DNA of 64,000 bases from Mesobacterium_A hydrothermale (GCF_035818635.1 NZ_JAYLLH010000001.1:62001-126000); one strand, 5' to 3'; counted from the stretch's first letter, positions 1 to 8,566 are shown. Numbers and translations: made by a program. Notes: a model not told the origin generated them from the sequence alone.

Positions 1-1
1 T

Positions 2-1492
2 GTCGAACGCGAGATCCTGTCGCGTCGGATGATCCGTTCTGCCATGTTGCCGGGAGCGTCTGGTGTGTCCGATCACAACCGCATGCTGGAACGGTTCGAC
101 CTGCCCCGTGGCGGCTATTACTGGAAGTCCTACGACTTCGCCGGTGACGTGGGCGAGCAATCGTTGGCGCTGCACCCCGATGGCCCGGACGGCATGAACG
201 GCACCGCTTCTGGTTTGCCGCCCTTCGAACACGACGGCGGGGAAATGATCTTTTCGCTGCCCAATGGTCTGCAAGGTTACTACCTGTCGACCAACAAGGG
301 CGACCGTTTGCTGGTTGGTCCGGCGTCGATCGTGTCCTTCCGTACCAAACCCATCGGCAAGGGCGTGGAAATCGAAAACGCCCGGTCGTGTTTCGATTGT
401 CACGCCAACGGCATGATCGCCAAGCGCGACCAGATGCGTGACCTGCTGATGAGCTCTCAGCGGTTCTCGAAGGACCAGTTGGACATCCTGACCGAGATCT
501 ATATCGACAACGACCGCCTGTCGGACATCTTCCGTCGGGACAGCACCGCCTTCCTGACCGCGCTCAGCCAGTTGAACGCGACCGAGATCAACGCCGCAGG
601 CCGGATGACAAGCCTGAACGCACCGGATTCGGTGGGGGGTGGGGAAATCGTCACCTACCTTGCCGACATGCATTTCAACGCGCTGGATTTTGTGACGCTG
701 GCGCGTGAATTCCACATGGATATCGACACGTTCAAGCAGCGCGCCCGCACCCTGGGCGATCCGACCCTGACGGTGATCGTCAACGACTGGATCGGTCGAC
801 TGGAAGGTGGGGCCAAGGTGCACCGCAGCGAACTGGAACTCTACTACGCCGATATTCTGGAACGCATGACCGATCTGCATGCCTATCGCGGTGGGGCGGT
901 CCATGTGGCAGGCTATCAGCCCGAACCGGTGGCGCCTGCGGCCTATGAACAGCGGGTCGAACAGGCGGTGCATGCCGCAGTGGCCAAGCAGGCCGATCCG
1001 TATCAGCCAGCGGTGACCGCGCCGGTGACATATGCGCCGCCTGCGCCGCCCCGGGCCGACCGGCTGACCCTGTCGATCAACGTCCCCCGGACCGAGGTTT
1101 ACGTGAACGACCTGCTGGAATTCACCGTCAGCGCCAACCAACGCTGCGAGTTGCAGATGTTCTATGTCGAGGCGACCAAGAACATCGAGGAACTGCCACC
1201 GCAGCTGCTTGGGCCGGCGTTCCTTGAACCGGGAGAGGTGCGCCGAATCCCCTACGACGGGTCGGGTCTGCAAATCCGGTTCGACGAGCCGGGAAAGGGC
1301 GAAACCATGCTGGCCTTCTGCCGGGTCGGTGGCCTTGGCTCTGCACGGATGACCGCGTCGGGCGCGCTGGATTATGCCAAGTCGCACTTCCAGCCGCTGA
1401 CACGCGGGATTTCCATCGAAGCGGCCAAGAAGGTGGCCGAGGATGGCGGTGCCAGCGCCACCAACCACGTCACCTTCAACGTGCTGCCGTAA
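2..1492 (+). CDS. Heme-c site protein with C-terminal DUF4384-like domain (5' partial)
   Basis: The reading frame is open to the left edge of the window, so the true start and any signal peptide lie outside; the first visible ATG is at 29. A CxxCH c-type heme motif (SCFDCH) is encoded at 386-403. It follows a segment rich in GGEMIFSLPNGLQGYY, the kind of sequence I recall just upstream of the heme site in cytochrome-like envelope proteins. The C-terminal third (about 1063-1340) resembles a DUF4384 beta domain, which is commonly found with caspase-like peptidases. A Pro/Ala-rich linker separates the two parts. The gene ends 11 bases before an OmpA-family gene and heads the caspase cluster. Near its end it carries RGISIEAA, an octapeptide repeated in the OmpA neighbour. 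A role in periplasmic redox sensing is inference; the substrate is unknown. Confidence 0.72.
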   Translation, partial: VEREILSRRMIRSAMLPGASGVSDHNRMLERFDLPRGGYYWKSYDFAGDVGEQSLALHPDGPDGMNGTASGLPPFEHDGGEMIFSLPNGLQGYYLSTNKGDRLLVGPASIVSFRTKPIGKGVEIENARSCFDCHANGMIAKRDQMRDLLMSSQRFSKDQLDILTEIYIDNDRLSDIFRRDSTAFLTALSQLNATEINAAGRMTSLNAPDSVGGGEIVTYLADMHFNALDFVTLAREFHMDIDTFKQRARTLGDPTLTVIVNDWIGRLEGGAKVHRSELELYYADILERMTDLHAYRGGAVHVAGYQPEPVAPAAYEQRVEQAVHAAVAKQADPYQPAVTAPVTYAPPAPPRADRLTLSINVPRTEVYVNDLLEFTVSANQRCELQMFYVEATKNIEELPPQLLGPAFLEPGEVRRIPYDGSGLQIRFDEPGKGETMLAFCRVGGLGSARMTASGALDYAKSHFQPLTRGISIEAAKKVAEDGGASATNHVTFNVLP

Positions 1493-1503
1493 GGAGGAGG
1501 GCA

Positions 1504-2601
1504 ATGAAACGTACAGGTCTTCTTTCTGTGGCGGCCTTGTCCGGCCTGGCCAGCCCGGCTTTTGCAGACGCGTGTTCCGATGCCCTGTCCCGCCTCAACG
1601 CCAGTTATGGCGGTGGGCAAGCGGCGATCTCCGCCGCTGCGGATGCGCTGAAAACCGGTGGGGCCTGCAACATTGAAACGGTGCTTAAGGCGATGCGCCA
1701 GACCTCTGCCGTGATTGCCCGCAAGGCCGGCGGGCTTGTGGCCGCGGGTGATCTGCAAGGGGCCGAGGCGATGCTGGCCAGCGCCCCGGCGCTGCATTGG
1801 GCGGTGCAGGCGGTGCGCGCCGATATCGCCGCGGCCCGTGGCGACCGGCAGGAGGCCGCGCAGCTTTACAACGCCGCGCTTGATACGATCACCGACCCCA
1901 CGCTGACCGACCCCGATGCACGCCTTGTACCGGTGGCCGAACGGATCACCCGGCTGGCGCAGGAAAACATGATGCTGGCCGGGACGCTGTCGTCCTCGGT
2001 CACGCGGGGCGGGGCGGCCAGCGGCGTGCTGAAATCTGCCGTAAGGGGGATCTCGATCGAGGCGGCAGGTACCCAGCCGCCCGTACCGCCGCAGCCGGTG
2101 GCAGACAACGGCTACGCCCGCCCGCCGACGGCCCCGGCCACGGGGTACGCCGACGGGCAAACCGGGGGTGAGACACCGATGCCCGCATCCGACCCCTACG
2201 CCGGTAAACCCACGGCCGACTATGCCGTGGCAGATGGCGCGGCCAAGGCCAACAAGGCGATCTTCCTGCCGATCCGTTTTGCCTTCAATTCCGCCGATCT
2301 GGACGTGCAGGGCCTGTACGAGGCGGAATCGGTCGCGGCCTTCCTGAAGGCCAACCATCTGAAACAGATCACGCTGGTCGGTCATACGGACGAGATCGGC
2401 TCGGACGCGTTCAACCTGGACCTGTCGTTGCGTCGCGCGCAGGCGGTACGGGATTTCCTGATCCGGTCAGGGGTTACCGCCTATATCGCGGTCGAGGGGC
2501 AGGGTGAGCGTCAACCGCCCAAGCTGGTCGATCCGACCATTTATTCCGACGAGGAACGCCGCGCCATTGCCCGGAGGGTGGAACTTGTCCTGCAAGGCTA
2601 G
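1504..2601 (+). CDS. OmpA-family peptidoglycan-associated protein
   Basis: The 365-residue protein starts at an ATG with an excellent AAGGAGGAGG ribosome-binding site. It opens with a cleavable signal peptide (MKRTGLLSVAALSG, cleavage near AFA-DAC). The N-terminal half is Ala-rich and helical, suggesting TPR-like packing. The middle is Pro/Gly-rich, and the last 120 residues form an OmpA C-terminal domain. In that domain the peptidoglycan-binding pattern is intact: FNSADLD, then GHTDEIGSDAFN, then LSLRRAQAVRDFL. It should sit in the periplasm and bind the cell wall through diaminopimelate. Its 3' end overlaps the next caspase gene by 17 bases, implying translational coupling. RGISIEAA appears before the Pro-rich linker, matching the upstream heme protein. 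Confidence 0.88.
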   Translation: MKRTGLLSVAALSGLASPAFADACSDALSRLNASYGGGQAAISAAADALKTGGACNIETVLKAMRQTSAVIARKAGGLVAAGDLQGAEAMLASAPALHWAVQAVRADIAAARGDRQEAAQLYNAALDTITDPTLTDPDARLVPVAERITRLAQENMMLAGTLSSSVTRGGAASGVLKSAVRGISIEAAGTQPPVPPQPVADNGYARPPTAPATGYADGQTGGETPMPASDPYAGKPTADYAVADGAAKANKAIFLPIRFAFNSADLDVQGLYEAESVAAFLKANHLKQITLVGHTDEIGSDAFNLDLSLRRAQAVRDFLIRSGVTAYIAVEGQGERQPPKLVDPTIYSDEERRAIARRVELVLQG

Positions 2602-4156
2602 GATCGCGGCGCTTGCCCTTGGCCTGACTTGCGCCGTCCCCGCGTGGGCGGCGCAGTTCGGTCTTGTGGTGGGGATCGACGATTACCGCCATTTCCAGAA
2701 ATTCCCGGTCCCTGCAGGCGAATTGTCCGATCTGGAAGGCGCGGTCAACGATGCGCTGCGCATCGCCAGGGCCATGCGGCAGATGAAGATCGACCTGCCC
2801 GACAGCCGCCTGCTGATTGACGCTGCCGCGACCGAACAGGGGTTCCTGAACGCCTGGCGGTCGATGCTGGCGCAGGCCGCGCCGGGGGATACGCTGATTG
2901 TCACCTTTTCCGGCCATGGCGGGCAGGAAAAGGAAATCGCCGCCCCGTTCGATGAAACCACCGACGGGCTGGACGAAACCATCATGTTTCACGATTTCGA
3001 CCCGGCCAACCCGCGCATCGGGCGGCTGTCCGATGACCAACTGCGCGAGGTCCTGTCAGAGGCGGCGGCCTTCAACGTGATCTGGGTGATGGACAGTTGC
3101 CATTCCGCCGGGCTGACGCGGTCGGCCAATCCCGGGGCGATTGGGCTGACCCGCAATGGCGGGGTCTGGGATATCCCCGTCGAACCGGTCGAGGGTGAGG
3201 TTCAGGCGACCCAGGGCGACGACGAAAGCGACGCGCTGCCCAACGTCACCCAGATCCTGGCCACCGCCAGCGAAGACCGGCTGGTGACCGAAACCCGGTT
3301 CGACGACCGCCCGCACGGCGCCCTGTCGTGGTTCTTTGCCGAGGCGATCACCGGCGCCGCTGATACAAACGGCGACGGCGTCATGACCCGGGCAGAGATC
3401 GCGGATTTTCTGGAAGACCGGGTGTTCACCCACATGAACCAGAACCAGCAGCCACGCATCTTGCCGCGTGGGGACGCAACCCGGTTGTTGTCGCTGACCG
3501 GGGCCCCGCCGCCCCCGCCCCCGGTGCAGGGCGGGCTCGACGGCGTACCGATCAAGTTCGTTGGCGCACCGCCGCCAGGGCTGGCAGAGGGCAGTTTCAA
3601 AATTGTCGACACCTCGCCCAAGCTGGTGTTCCAACAAACCGCGGCGGGCTGGGACGTTTTCAATCACACGGGGGATCGCGTCACATCGATCCGGGACAAC
3701 CCACAACGCATGATCGCGCGTGCCCGCGCACTGGATCACCTGCAAGACGCCAAGAAACGCGACGTGCCGCCGGTGCGCATCACGCTTGGCCAGGATGCGA
3801 CGACGCAGCGGATCGGCAGCATCGTGGGGTTCAGCTTTACCCCGCCGACGCCGGACCACGTGTTCCTGACCCTGTTCAACATCGCCAGCGACGGAACGCT
3901 GCAGTACCTGCACCCTGGTGCGGGCCCGGCGGAACGGCCTGTCGACGCGCAGGGCTTTCCGATCCGGTTCCAGGTCACGCCGCCCACCGGGGCGGACCAA
4001 CTGGTCGCCGTTTTCTGCACCCGCCCGCCCCTGGACCTGCGCCGGGCGCTGCAACAAATGGACGGGCAGACCGTTCCGGCCGACGATACCCTGCCCGGAT
4101 TGCTGTCGCGTGGCGATTGCCAGGTCGGGATGACCGGGCTTTTCACGGAAGGATAA
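2585..4156 (+). CDS. Caspase-family (C14) periplasmic protein with EF-hand-like loop and DUF4384
   Basis: I place the start at TTG 2585. It has a GGAGGG site at 2573-2578 with ideal spacing, and it is followed at once by a signal peptide (LSCKARIAALALGL, cleavage near AWA-AQF). A longer reading from 2504 would bury this signal. The caspase fold carries His111 in TFSGHGGQ and Cys172 in VMDSCHSAG, so the catalytic dyad is intact. Residues 260-271 (DTNGDGVMTRAE) match a canonical EF-hand calcium loop, in keeping with calcium-dependent metacaspases. A Pro-rich spacer leads to a C-terminal DUF4384-like beta domain (VFLTLFNIASDGTLQYLHP). It overlaps the OmpA gene upstream and lies 3 bases from a second caspase gene. 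Substrates are unknown. Orthocaspases generally cleave after Arg or Lys. Confidence 0.85.
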   Translation: MSCKARIAALALGLTCAVPAWAAQFGLVVGIDDYRHFQKFPVPAGELSDLEGAVNDALRIARAMRQMKIDLPDSRLLIDAAATEQGFLNAWRSMLAQAAPGDTLIVTFSGHGGQEKEIAAPFDETTDGLDETIMFHDFDPANPRIGRLSDDQLREVLSEAAAFNVIWVMDSCHSAGLTRSANPGAIGLTRNGGVWDIPVEPVEGEVQATQGDDESDALPNVTQILATASEDRLVTETRFDDRPHGALSWFFAEAITGAADTNGDGVMTRAEIADFLEDRVFTHMNQNQQPRILPRGDATRLLSLTGAPPPPPPVQGGLDGVPIKFVGAPPPGLAEGSFKIVDTSPKLVFQQTAAGWDVFNHTGDRVTSIRDNPQRMIARARALDHLQDAKKRDVPPVRITLGQDATTQRIGSIVGFSFTPPTPDHVFLTLFNIASDGTLQYLHPGAGPAERPVDAQGFPIRFQVTPPTGADQLVAVFCTRPPLDLRRALQQMDGQTVPADDTLPGLLSRGDCQVGMTGLFTEG

Positions 4157-4159
4157 GGG

Positions 4160-5509
4160 ATGTTGGTGCGCCTTGTATGGGTTCTGCTTGCGCTGACGCT
4201 TGGTCAGGTGGCCAGCGCGGCGGACCGCGTTGCGCTGGTGATTGGCAATTCGGCCTATCAGAACGCCAGCCGGTTGGCGAACCCCGCGAACGATTCCCGC
4301 GCAATCGCCGACAAGCTGACGAGCCTGGGGTTCGACGTGACCCTGCAGGAAGACCTGAACGGGCAGGGAATGCGCATGGCGTTGGGACAATTCGCGGAAA
4401 GCGCGCTGCGCGCCGATGTCGCGCTGGTATTCTATGCGGGCCACGGGATCGAGATGAGCGGCCGCAACTACCTGATCCCGGTCGATGCCCAGATGCGGTC
4501 CGAGGCGACGGCGCAATTCGAGGCGCTGGCGCTGGACGACGTGATTTCCGCCGTCAACCAGGCCGGGCGGCTGGGCATCGTGATGCTGGATGCCTGTCGT
4601 GACAACCCGTTCGCAAGTGCGATGCAGCGCAATTCCGGCACCCGGTCGATGTCGCGTGGTCTCGCCCCGATCTCGGTCGAGGGGCAGGATGGGCTGGTGG
4701 TCAGCTTTGCCGCGCAGGAAGGCAGCACCGCGGCCGATGGCGATGGCCAGCACAGCCCCTATACTGCCGCGCTGTTGCAGGTGCTGGACGAACCGGGGCT
4801 GGAGGTCGGGCGGGTTTTCCGCAAGGTGCGCGCACAGGTGCGCGAGGCGACGGGCGGTGGCCAAGTTCCTGTCGAACGCACGCAACTGCCAGACGAGGCG
4901 ATCTATTTCGTTCCCCCCGGTTCAACCGTCGCGGTCATGCCCGGTGTGGCCCCGGCACCTGCTGCGACCGTCCTGGTGGCCGATCCGATGACGGTGTACC
5001 TTTCCGCGGTGCAAAGCGGGCAACCGGACCCCTTGGCCAATTTCATCGCTGCCTATCCGGACCACCCCCGCGCCGATGACGCGCGGGCGTTGCTGCTGTC
5101 TTTGCAAGACGATGCCTACTGGACGCAGGTCAAGAGTGACGGCAGTGAAAGCGCGCTGCGCCGCTACTTGATCGCCTTTCCCGACGGCCACCACCAGGCA
5201 GAGGCAGAGATGCGCCTTGCCGCGCTTGCGCCGCCGAAGGCTCCGGCTGTCCCTGCGCAACCAACGCCCCTGCCACCGCAGACCCAGCGCGGTGATGGTG
5301 CCGCACCCAGTTTGGGCCGCGCCAGTTTCGATTGCGGCAAGGCGCAGACCACCGTCGAACTGGCGATTTGCGGCAATGCCACTCTTGCCGATCAGGACGG
5401 TACGCTTGGGCAGGCCTACAAGACCGCGCTGTCTCGGGGGTATGTCACGCGTGCCGAACAAGTGCTGTGGCTGAAGCTGCGGGAAACCGTTTGCGCCGGG
5501 GTGGGCTAG
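4160..5509 (+). CDS. Caspase-family protein, truncated by in-frame TAG within an LprI-like domain
   Basis: The gene starts at ATG 4160 behind GGAAGGA, with a signal peptide (MLVRLVWVLLALTLG, cleavage near ASA-ADR). The caspase domain has His95 (FYAGHGIEMSG) and Cys146 (LDACRDNP). After a Pro-rich spacer comes a helical repeat segment (NFIAAYPDHPRADDAR, then YLIAFPDGHHQAEAE), shared with the paralogue at 5859. The C-terminus starts an LprI-like cysteine module (FDCGKAQTTVELAICG, then WLKLRETVCAG) but stops at TAG 5507-5509. The same frame continues without another stop as RVNDCVGTVTADRV, which supplies the missing end of that module. The gene is thus either a recent nonsense allele, a readthrough gene or a sequencing error. 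A CAG to TAG change is the simplest explanation. The caspase part itself is complete. Confidence 0.85.
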   Translation: MLVRLVWVLLALTLGQVASAADRVALVIGNSAYQNASRLANPANDSRAIADKLTSLGFDVTLQEDLNGQGMRMALGQFAESALRADVALVFYAGHGIEMSGRNYLIPVDAQMRSEATAQFEALALDDVISAVNQAGRLGIVMLDACRDNPFASAMQRNSGTRSMSRGLAPISVEGQDGLVVSFAAQEGSTAADGDGQHSPYTAALLQVLDEPGLEVGRVFRKVRAQVREATGGGQVPVERTQLPDEAIYFVPPGSTVAVMPGVAPAPAATVLVADPMTVYLSAVQSGQPDPLANFIAAYPDHPRADDARALLLSLQDDAYWTQVKSDGSESALRRYLIAFPDGHHQAEAEMRLAALAPPKAPAVPAQPTPLPPQTQRGDGAAPSLGRASFDCGKAQTTVELAICGNATLADQDGTLGQAYKTALSRGYVTRAEQVLWLKLRETVCAGVG

Positions 5510-5512
5510 CGC

Positions 5513-5842
5513 GTGAACGACTGCGTCGGTACGGTGACGGCGGATCGTGTCACCCTTCTGCGCAATGGCCAGCGCAATGGTACCATTGCACCAGGATATG
5601 ACTGCCGCCGTGCCACGACCACGCTGGAACATGCGATTTGCGGGCATGACATCCTCGCGCGGCAGGACCAGATGCTGTTGCAGACGTACCGCGGTGCCAA
5701 AACCCGGGGCGCGCAGGCGGTACAGTATCAGGGGGACTGGATCCGCTGGCGCGAACAGACCTGCGGGGCCATGTCGGGCGCGGATATGCTACAGTGCATC
5801 GGCAAGGCAACCGATGACAGGATCGCCCAGTTGATCCGCTAA
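5513..5842 (+). CDS. LprI-like tandem module, 3' part of the interrupted caspase gene
   Basis: This stretch is in the same frame as the preceding caspase gene, directly after its TAG. As a separate gene it would begin at GTG 5513, but it has no clear Shine-Dalgarno and no signal peptide. An independent exported LprI protein would need one. The first residues (NDCVGTVTADRVTLL) complete the upstream half-module. A second full module follows (YDCRRATTTLEHAICG, then WIRWREQTCGA, then DDRIAQLI), with Cys spacing typical of LprI/DUF1311 domains. Known LprI-type proteins include lysozyme inhibitors and other small periplasmic binders. I read it as the tail of one 560-codon ancestral gene (4160-5842). 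It could be expressed by readthrough or reinitiation. The next caspase gene begins 16 bases later. Confidence 0.6.
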   Translation: MNDCVGTVTADRVTLLRNGQRNGTIAPGYDCRRATTTLEHAICGHDILARQDQMLLQTYRGAKTRGAQAVQYQGDWIRWREQTCGAMSGADMLQCIGKATDDRIAQLIR

Positions 5843-5858
5843 GACGAAAGGATACCCC

Positions 5859-7523
5859 ATGCGCGTTATTGCCCTTTCCCTGACGTTGCTGTTGCTGGCC
5901 ACGGGTGCCATGGCGGACAAGCGCGTAGCGCTGGTGATCGGCAACAGCAGTTATCAGAACGCGACACCGTTGGCCAACCCGGCCAACGACTCCCGTGCGA
6001 TGGCCGACAAGCTGTCCCAGCTTGGGTTTGATGTGATGCTGCGCGAAAACCTGACCGGGCAGGGGTTCCGCGTCGCGCTTGGGGAATTCGCCGAAAAGGC
6101 GTTGGGGGCGGATCTGGCGGTGGTGTTCTATGCCGGCCACGGCATCGAGATGAGTGGCCGAAACTACCTGATCCCGGTCGATGCCCGGATGAATTCCGAG
6201 GCGACGGCCCAGTTTGAAACCGTGTCGCTGGATCTTGTCCTGTCGACGGTACAGCAGGCAGGCAAACTGGGCATGGTGCTGCTGGACGCCTGTCGTGACA
6301 ATCCGTTCCTTGGCAGCATGGAACGCACCAATGGCACGCGCTCGCTGTCGCGCGGGCTGGCGCCTGTGTCACTGGAAGGGCAATCGGGCATGCTGATCAG
6401 TTTTGCCGCAGAGGCCGGGCAAACCGCCGATGACGGCGCCGGCGAACATAGCCCCTATACCACCGCGCTGCTGGATGTGATGGACGAGCCGGGGCTTGAG
6501 GTCGGACGCATGTTCCGCAAGGTCCGCGCAAAGGTGCGCGAGGATACCGGCGGGCGCCAGGTGCCGATCGAACGCATGCAACTGCCCGATGAATCGATCT
6601 ACCTTGTCGCCGCCGCCCCGCCGCAGGGCGGGCCGGTGACCCCCGTTCCAGCCGGGCCGACCACGCCGGTTCTGCCGCCGCAGGTCGACGATCCGCTGGT
6701 CGTGTTTCTTGATGCGGTGCGCAGCGGTCAGCGGGCCGACCTTGAGGCGTTCATCTCGCGCTATCCCGATCATCCGCGGGCCGCCGATGCCCGCAAGCTG
6801 CTGCTTGATATGGCGGACAAGGAATTCTGGGACAGGACGCTTGCCGATAATACGGCGGATGCCTACCGGACTTACCTACTTGTCTTCAGCGACGGGCGGT
6901 TCGCCGATCAGGCCAAGGCCCGGCTGGCCGCGCTGCAACCGCCGCCCAACCCGCCTGTGGTGGTCACGCCGCCGGTGACGCCCGCCCCGCCGCAGGTAAC
7001 GACCGCGCCGCGGACACCCGGCGTGCGCACCGCCTGTACCGCGCTCAACGGCACCTGGTCGGTCACCAACATTCGCAGCAATGACACGCTTTTCGTTCGG
7101 ACCGGCCCCGGAACGAGCTATGGCAAGATCGCAGAGCTGCCTTACAACGCCAACGGTATCACCAACGTGTCCTGCCGCAGCGACGGCTGGTGCCAGTTCA
7201 CCTATGGCTGCATCTCGGGCTGGGCGTTCGGCGGCAAGTACATGCGCAACGGACTGGGCGGTCAGGCGTCTTCCGGCTGGTCCGGGGTATATTCCGTGAC
7301 TGACCACCCGTTGGATCAAAAGCTGAACGTGCGCCTTGGGCCGGGCACGCAGTATGACGTGACCGCGGAACTTCCCGCGACAGCGTCTGGCGTGCGCGTC
7401 TACGATTGCCAGAAAGAAGACGGCTATCGCTACCGCTGGTGCGCGCTCAGCTGGGGCCAGATCAACGGCTGGGCGTACGGGCGTTACCTGATGAACGCCC
7501 GCGGTGCAAAGCCAACGCCCTAG
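5859..7523 (+). CDS. Caspase-family protein with two C-terminal SH3b domains
   Basis: The 554-residue protein has a signal peptide (MRVIALSLTLLLLATG, cleavage near AMA-DKR) and an AAAGGA site. The caspase domain is closely related to the one at 4160, with His94 in FYAGHGIEMSG and Cys145 in LDACRDNPF. The same helical repeat segment follows (FISRYPDHPRAADAR, then YLLVFSDGRFADQ). The C-terminus differs from its paralogue: two bacterial SH3 modules, roughly 7075-7245 and 7290-7500. Each holds a VRTGPGT or VRLGPGT turn and paired cysteines (CRSDGWCQF, then YDCQKEDG). SH3b domains usually bind cell-wall peptides, so the pair probably localises the protease to peptidoglycan. The arrangement implies duplication of a caspase core followed by replacement of the sensor or binding tail. 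Confidence 0.87.
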   Translation: MRVIALSLTLLLLATGAMADKRVALVIGNSSYQNATPLANPANDSRAMADKLSQLGFDVMLRENLTGQGFRVALGEFAEKALGADLAVVFYAGHGIEMSGRNYLIPVDARMNSEATAQFETVSLDLVLSTVQQAGKLGMVLLDACRDNPFLGSMERTNGTRSLSRGLAPVSLEGQSGMLISFAAEAGQTADDGAGEHSPYTTALLDVMDEPGLEVGRMFRKVRAKVREDTGGRQVPIERMQLPDESIYLVAAAPPQGGPVTPVPAGPTTPVLPPQVDDPLVVFLDAVRSGQRADLEAFISRYPDHPRAADARKLLLDMADKEFWDRTLADNTADAYRTYLLVFSDGRFADQAKARLAALQPPPNPPVVVTPPVTPAPPQVTTAPRTPGVRTACTALNGTWSVTNIRSNDTLFVRTGPGTSYGKIAELPYNANGITNVSCRSDGWCQFTYGCISGWAFGGKYMRNGLGGQASSGWSGVYSVTDHPLDQKLNVRLGPGTQYDVTAELPATASGVRVYDCQKEDGYRYRWCALSWGQINGWAYGRYLMNARGAKPTP

Positions 7524-7524
7524 G

Positions 7525-8520
7525 TTACAGGCATCCGGCCATGGCGCTGCCCATGGCGGTCAGCAGTTGCGGGTACAGATCAGGGCCGGGGGCGAGCGTG
7601 CTGCCCAGCGGGTCCAGTTCTGCGGTGCGGGTATCGGTTCCTTCGGTTACCGTGGCCACCAGCCCGGCGTTGAACTGCGGCTCGGAAAACACGCAACTGA
7701 CGCCAAGATCTTTGACGGCGTGCCGGATCTCGGCCAGCCGTGCCGGCCCCGGTGCGGTCGCATCCCCCAGAGAAATCGAGCCAGCGGCCGACAGGCCGAA
7801 CCGCTGTTCGAAATATTGGTAGGAGTCGTGGAAGACCACGAAGCTCTGCCCTGCCACGGGCGCCAGCTGTGCCGCGACAGAGGCGCTGGCAGCGTCGATC
7901 CTGGCCCGCGCGGCGTCCGCGTTCTGGCGGTAGGTGGCCGCGTTGTCCGGGTCGCGTTGCGCCAGCGCCTCGGCCATCGCTGTCACCCAGACCTTGCCGT
8001 TTTCCGGGTCCAGCCAGGCATGCGGATCTGTGTCGGGGAACATGGCGTCCTGTGCGTGATCGTCGTCGGCTTTCTCGTCATGCGCGTGGTCGTCATGCCC
8101 GTGGTCGTCATACCCGTGATCGTCATGCCCGTCCACTTCCTCCGGGGCGTGGCGGTGCTTTTCAAACGTCGCGCCAAGACGGAAAGGCAGCGCCGTCGTA
8201 CCTTGCGTGTGCAGCAGCTCTACGATCGTCGCATCGTCGGCCAGCGTGTGAATCGCCTCTTCCATCCAGGGGGTCAGGTCGGGGCTGACCCAGAACACCA
8301 CGTCGGCCTGTTCCAGCGCCCGCGCCTCTGACGGGCGCAGGGCATAGCCATGCGGCGATGCGCCGGGCCGCAGGATCACGGACGGTGCGCCCACCCCCTC
8401 CATCACCATCGCGGCAAGCGATTGCACCGGCCCGATATCGGTGGTGACGCGCGGCGCTTCGGCCAGCGCAGGCGTGGACAGCAGGGCAAGAATGGCCGTG
8501 GACAGGAGGGGGCGTAGCAT
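7525..8520 (-). CDS. znuA: Zinc ABC transporter substrate-binding protein ZnuA
   Basis: The 331-residue periplasmic zinc-binding lipocluster A-1 protein has a signal peptide (MLRPLLSTAILALLS, cleavage near ALA-EAP). It contains the long Asp/His-rich loop characteristic of ZnuA (roughly residues 125-150, DDHGYDDHGHDDHAHD). Conserved zinc-ligand contexts are visible around SPHGYALRPS, DPHAWLDP and FVVFHDSYQYF. AGGA lies 7 bases before the ATG. It is divergent from zur-znuC-znuB. The intergenic region holds two Zur-like boxes, one almost touching its ribosome-binding site, so it should be repressed by Zur when zinc is sufficient. It delivers Zn(II) to ZnuBC. It ends one base from the SH3b caspase gene, tail to tail. 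Confidence 0.95.
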   Translation of the reverse strand: MLRPLLSTAILALLSTPALAEAPRVTTDIGPVQSLAAMVMEGVGAPSVILRPGASPHGYALRPSEARALEQADVVFWVSPDLTPWMEEAIHTLADDATIVELLHTQGTTALPFRLGATFEKHRHAPEEVDGHDDHGYDDHGHDDHAHDEKADDDHAQDAMFPDTDPHAWLDPENGKVWVTAMAEALAQRDPDNAATYRQNADAARARIDAASASVAAQLAPVAGQSFVVFHDSYQYFEQRFGLSAAGSISLGDATAPGPARLAEIRHAVKDLGVSCVFSEPQFNAGLVATVTEGTDTRTAELDPLGSTLAPGPDLYPQLLTAMGSAMAGCL

Positions 8521-8530
8521 GAGGAGATCC

Positions 8531-8545
8531 TGTTATAATGTAACA
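8531..8545. promoter_or_regulatory. Zur-like operator box 1 (znuA side)
   Basis: TGTTATAATGTAACA is an almost perfect palindrome. It differs by one position from the TGTTATA-N-TATAACA core of the known gammaproteobacterial Zur box. It lies about 10 bases upstream of the znuA start and would block that gene directly. Confidence 0.7.
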
Positions 8546-8566
8546 ACGAGAGCGGTTGATAAATGA

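Noticed and set aside
5513..5842. Independent secreted LprI gene
   Set aside because: It lacks a signal peptide and ribosome site, and it is in frame with the preceding gene; the split-gene reading is more economical.
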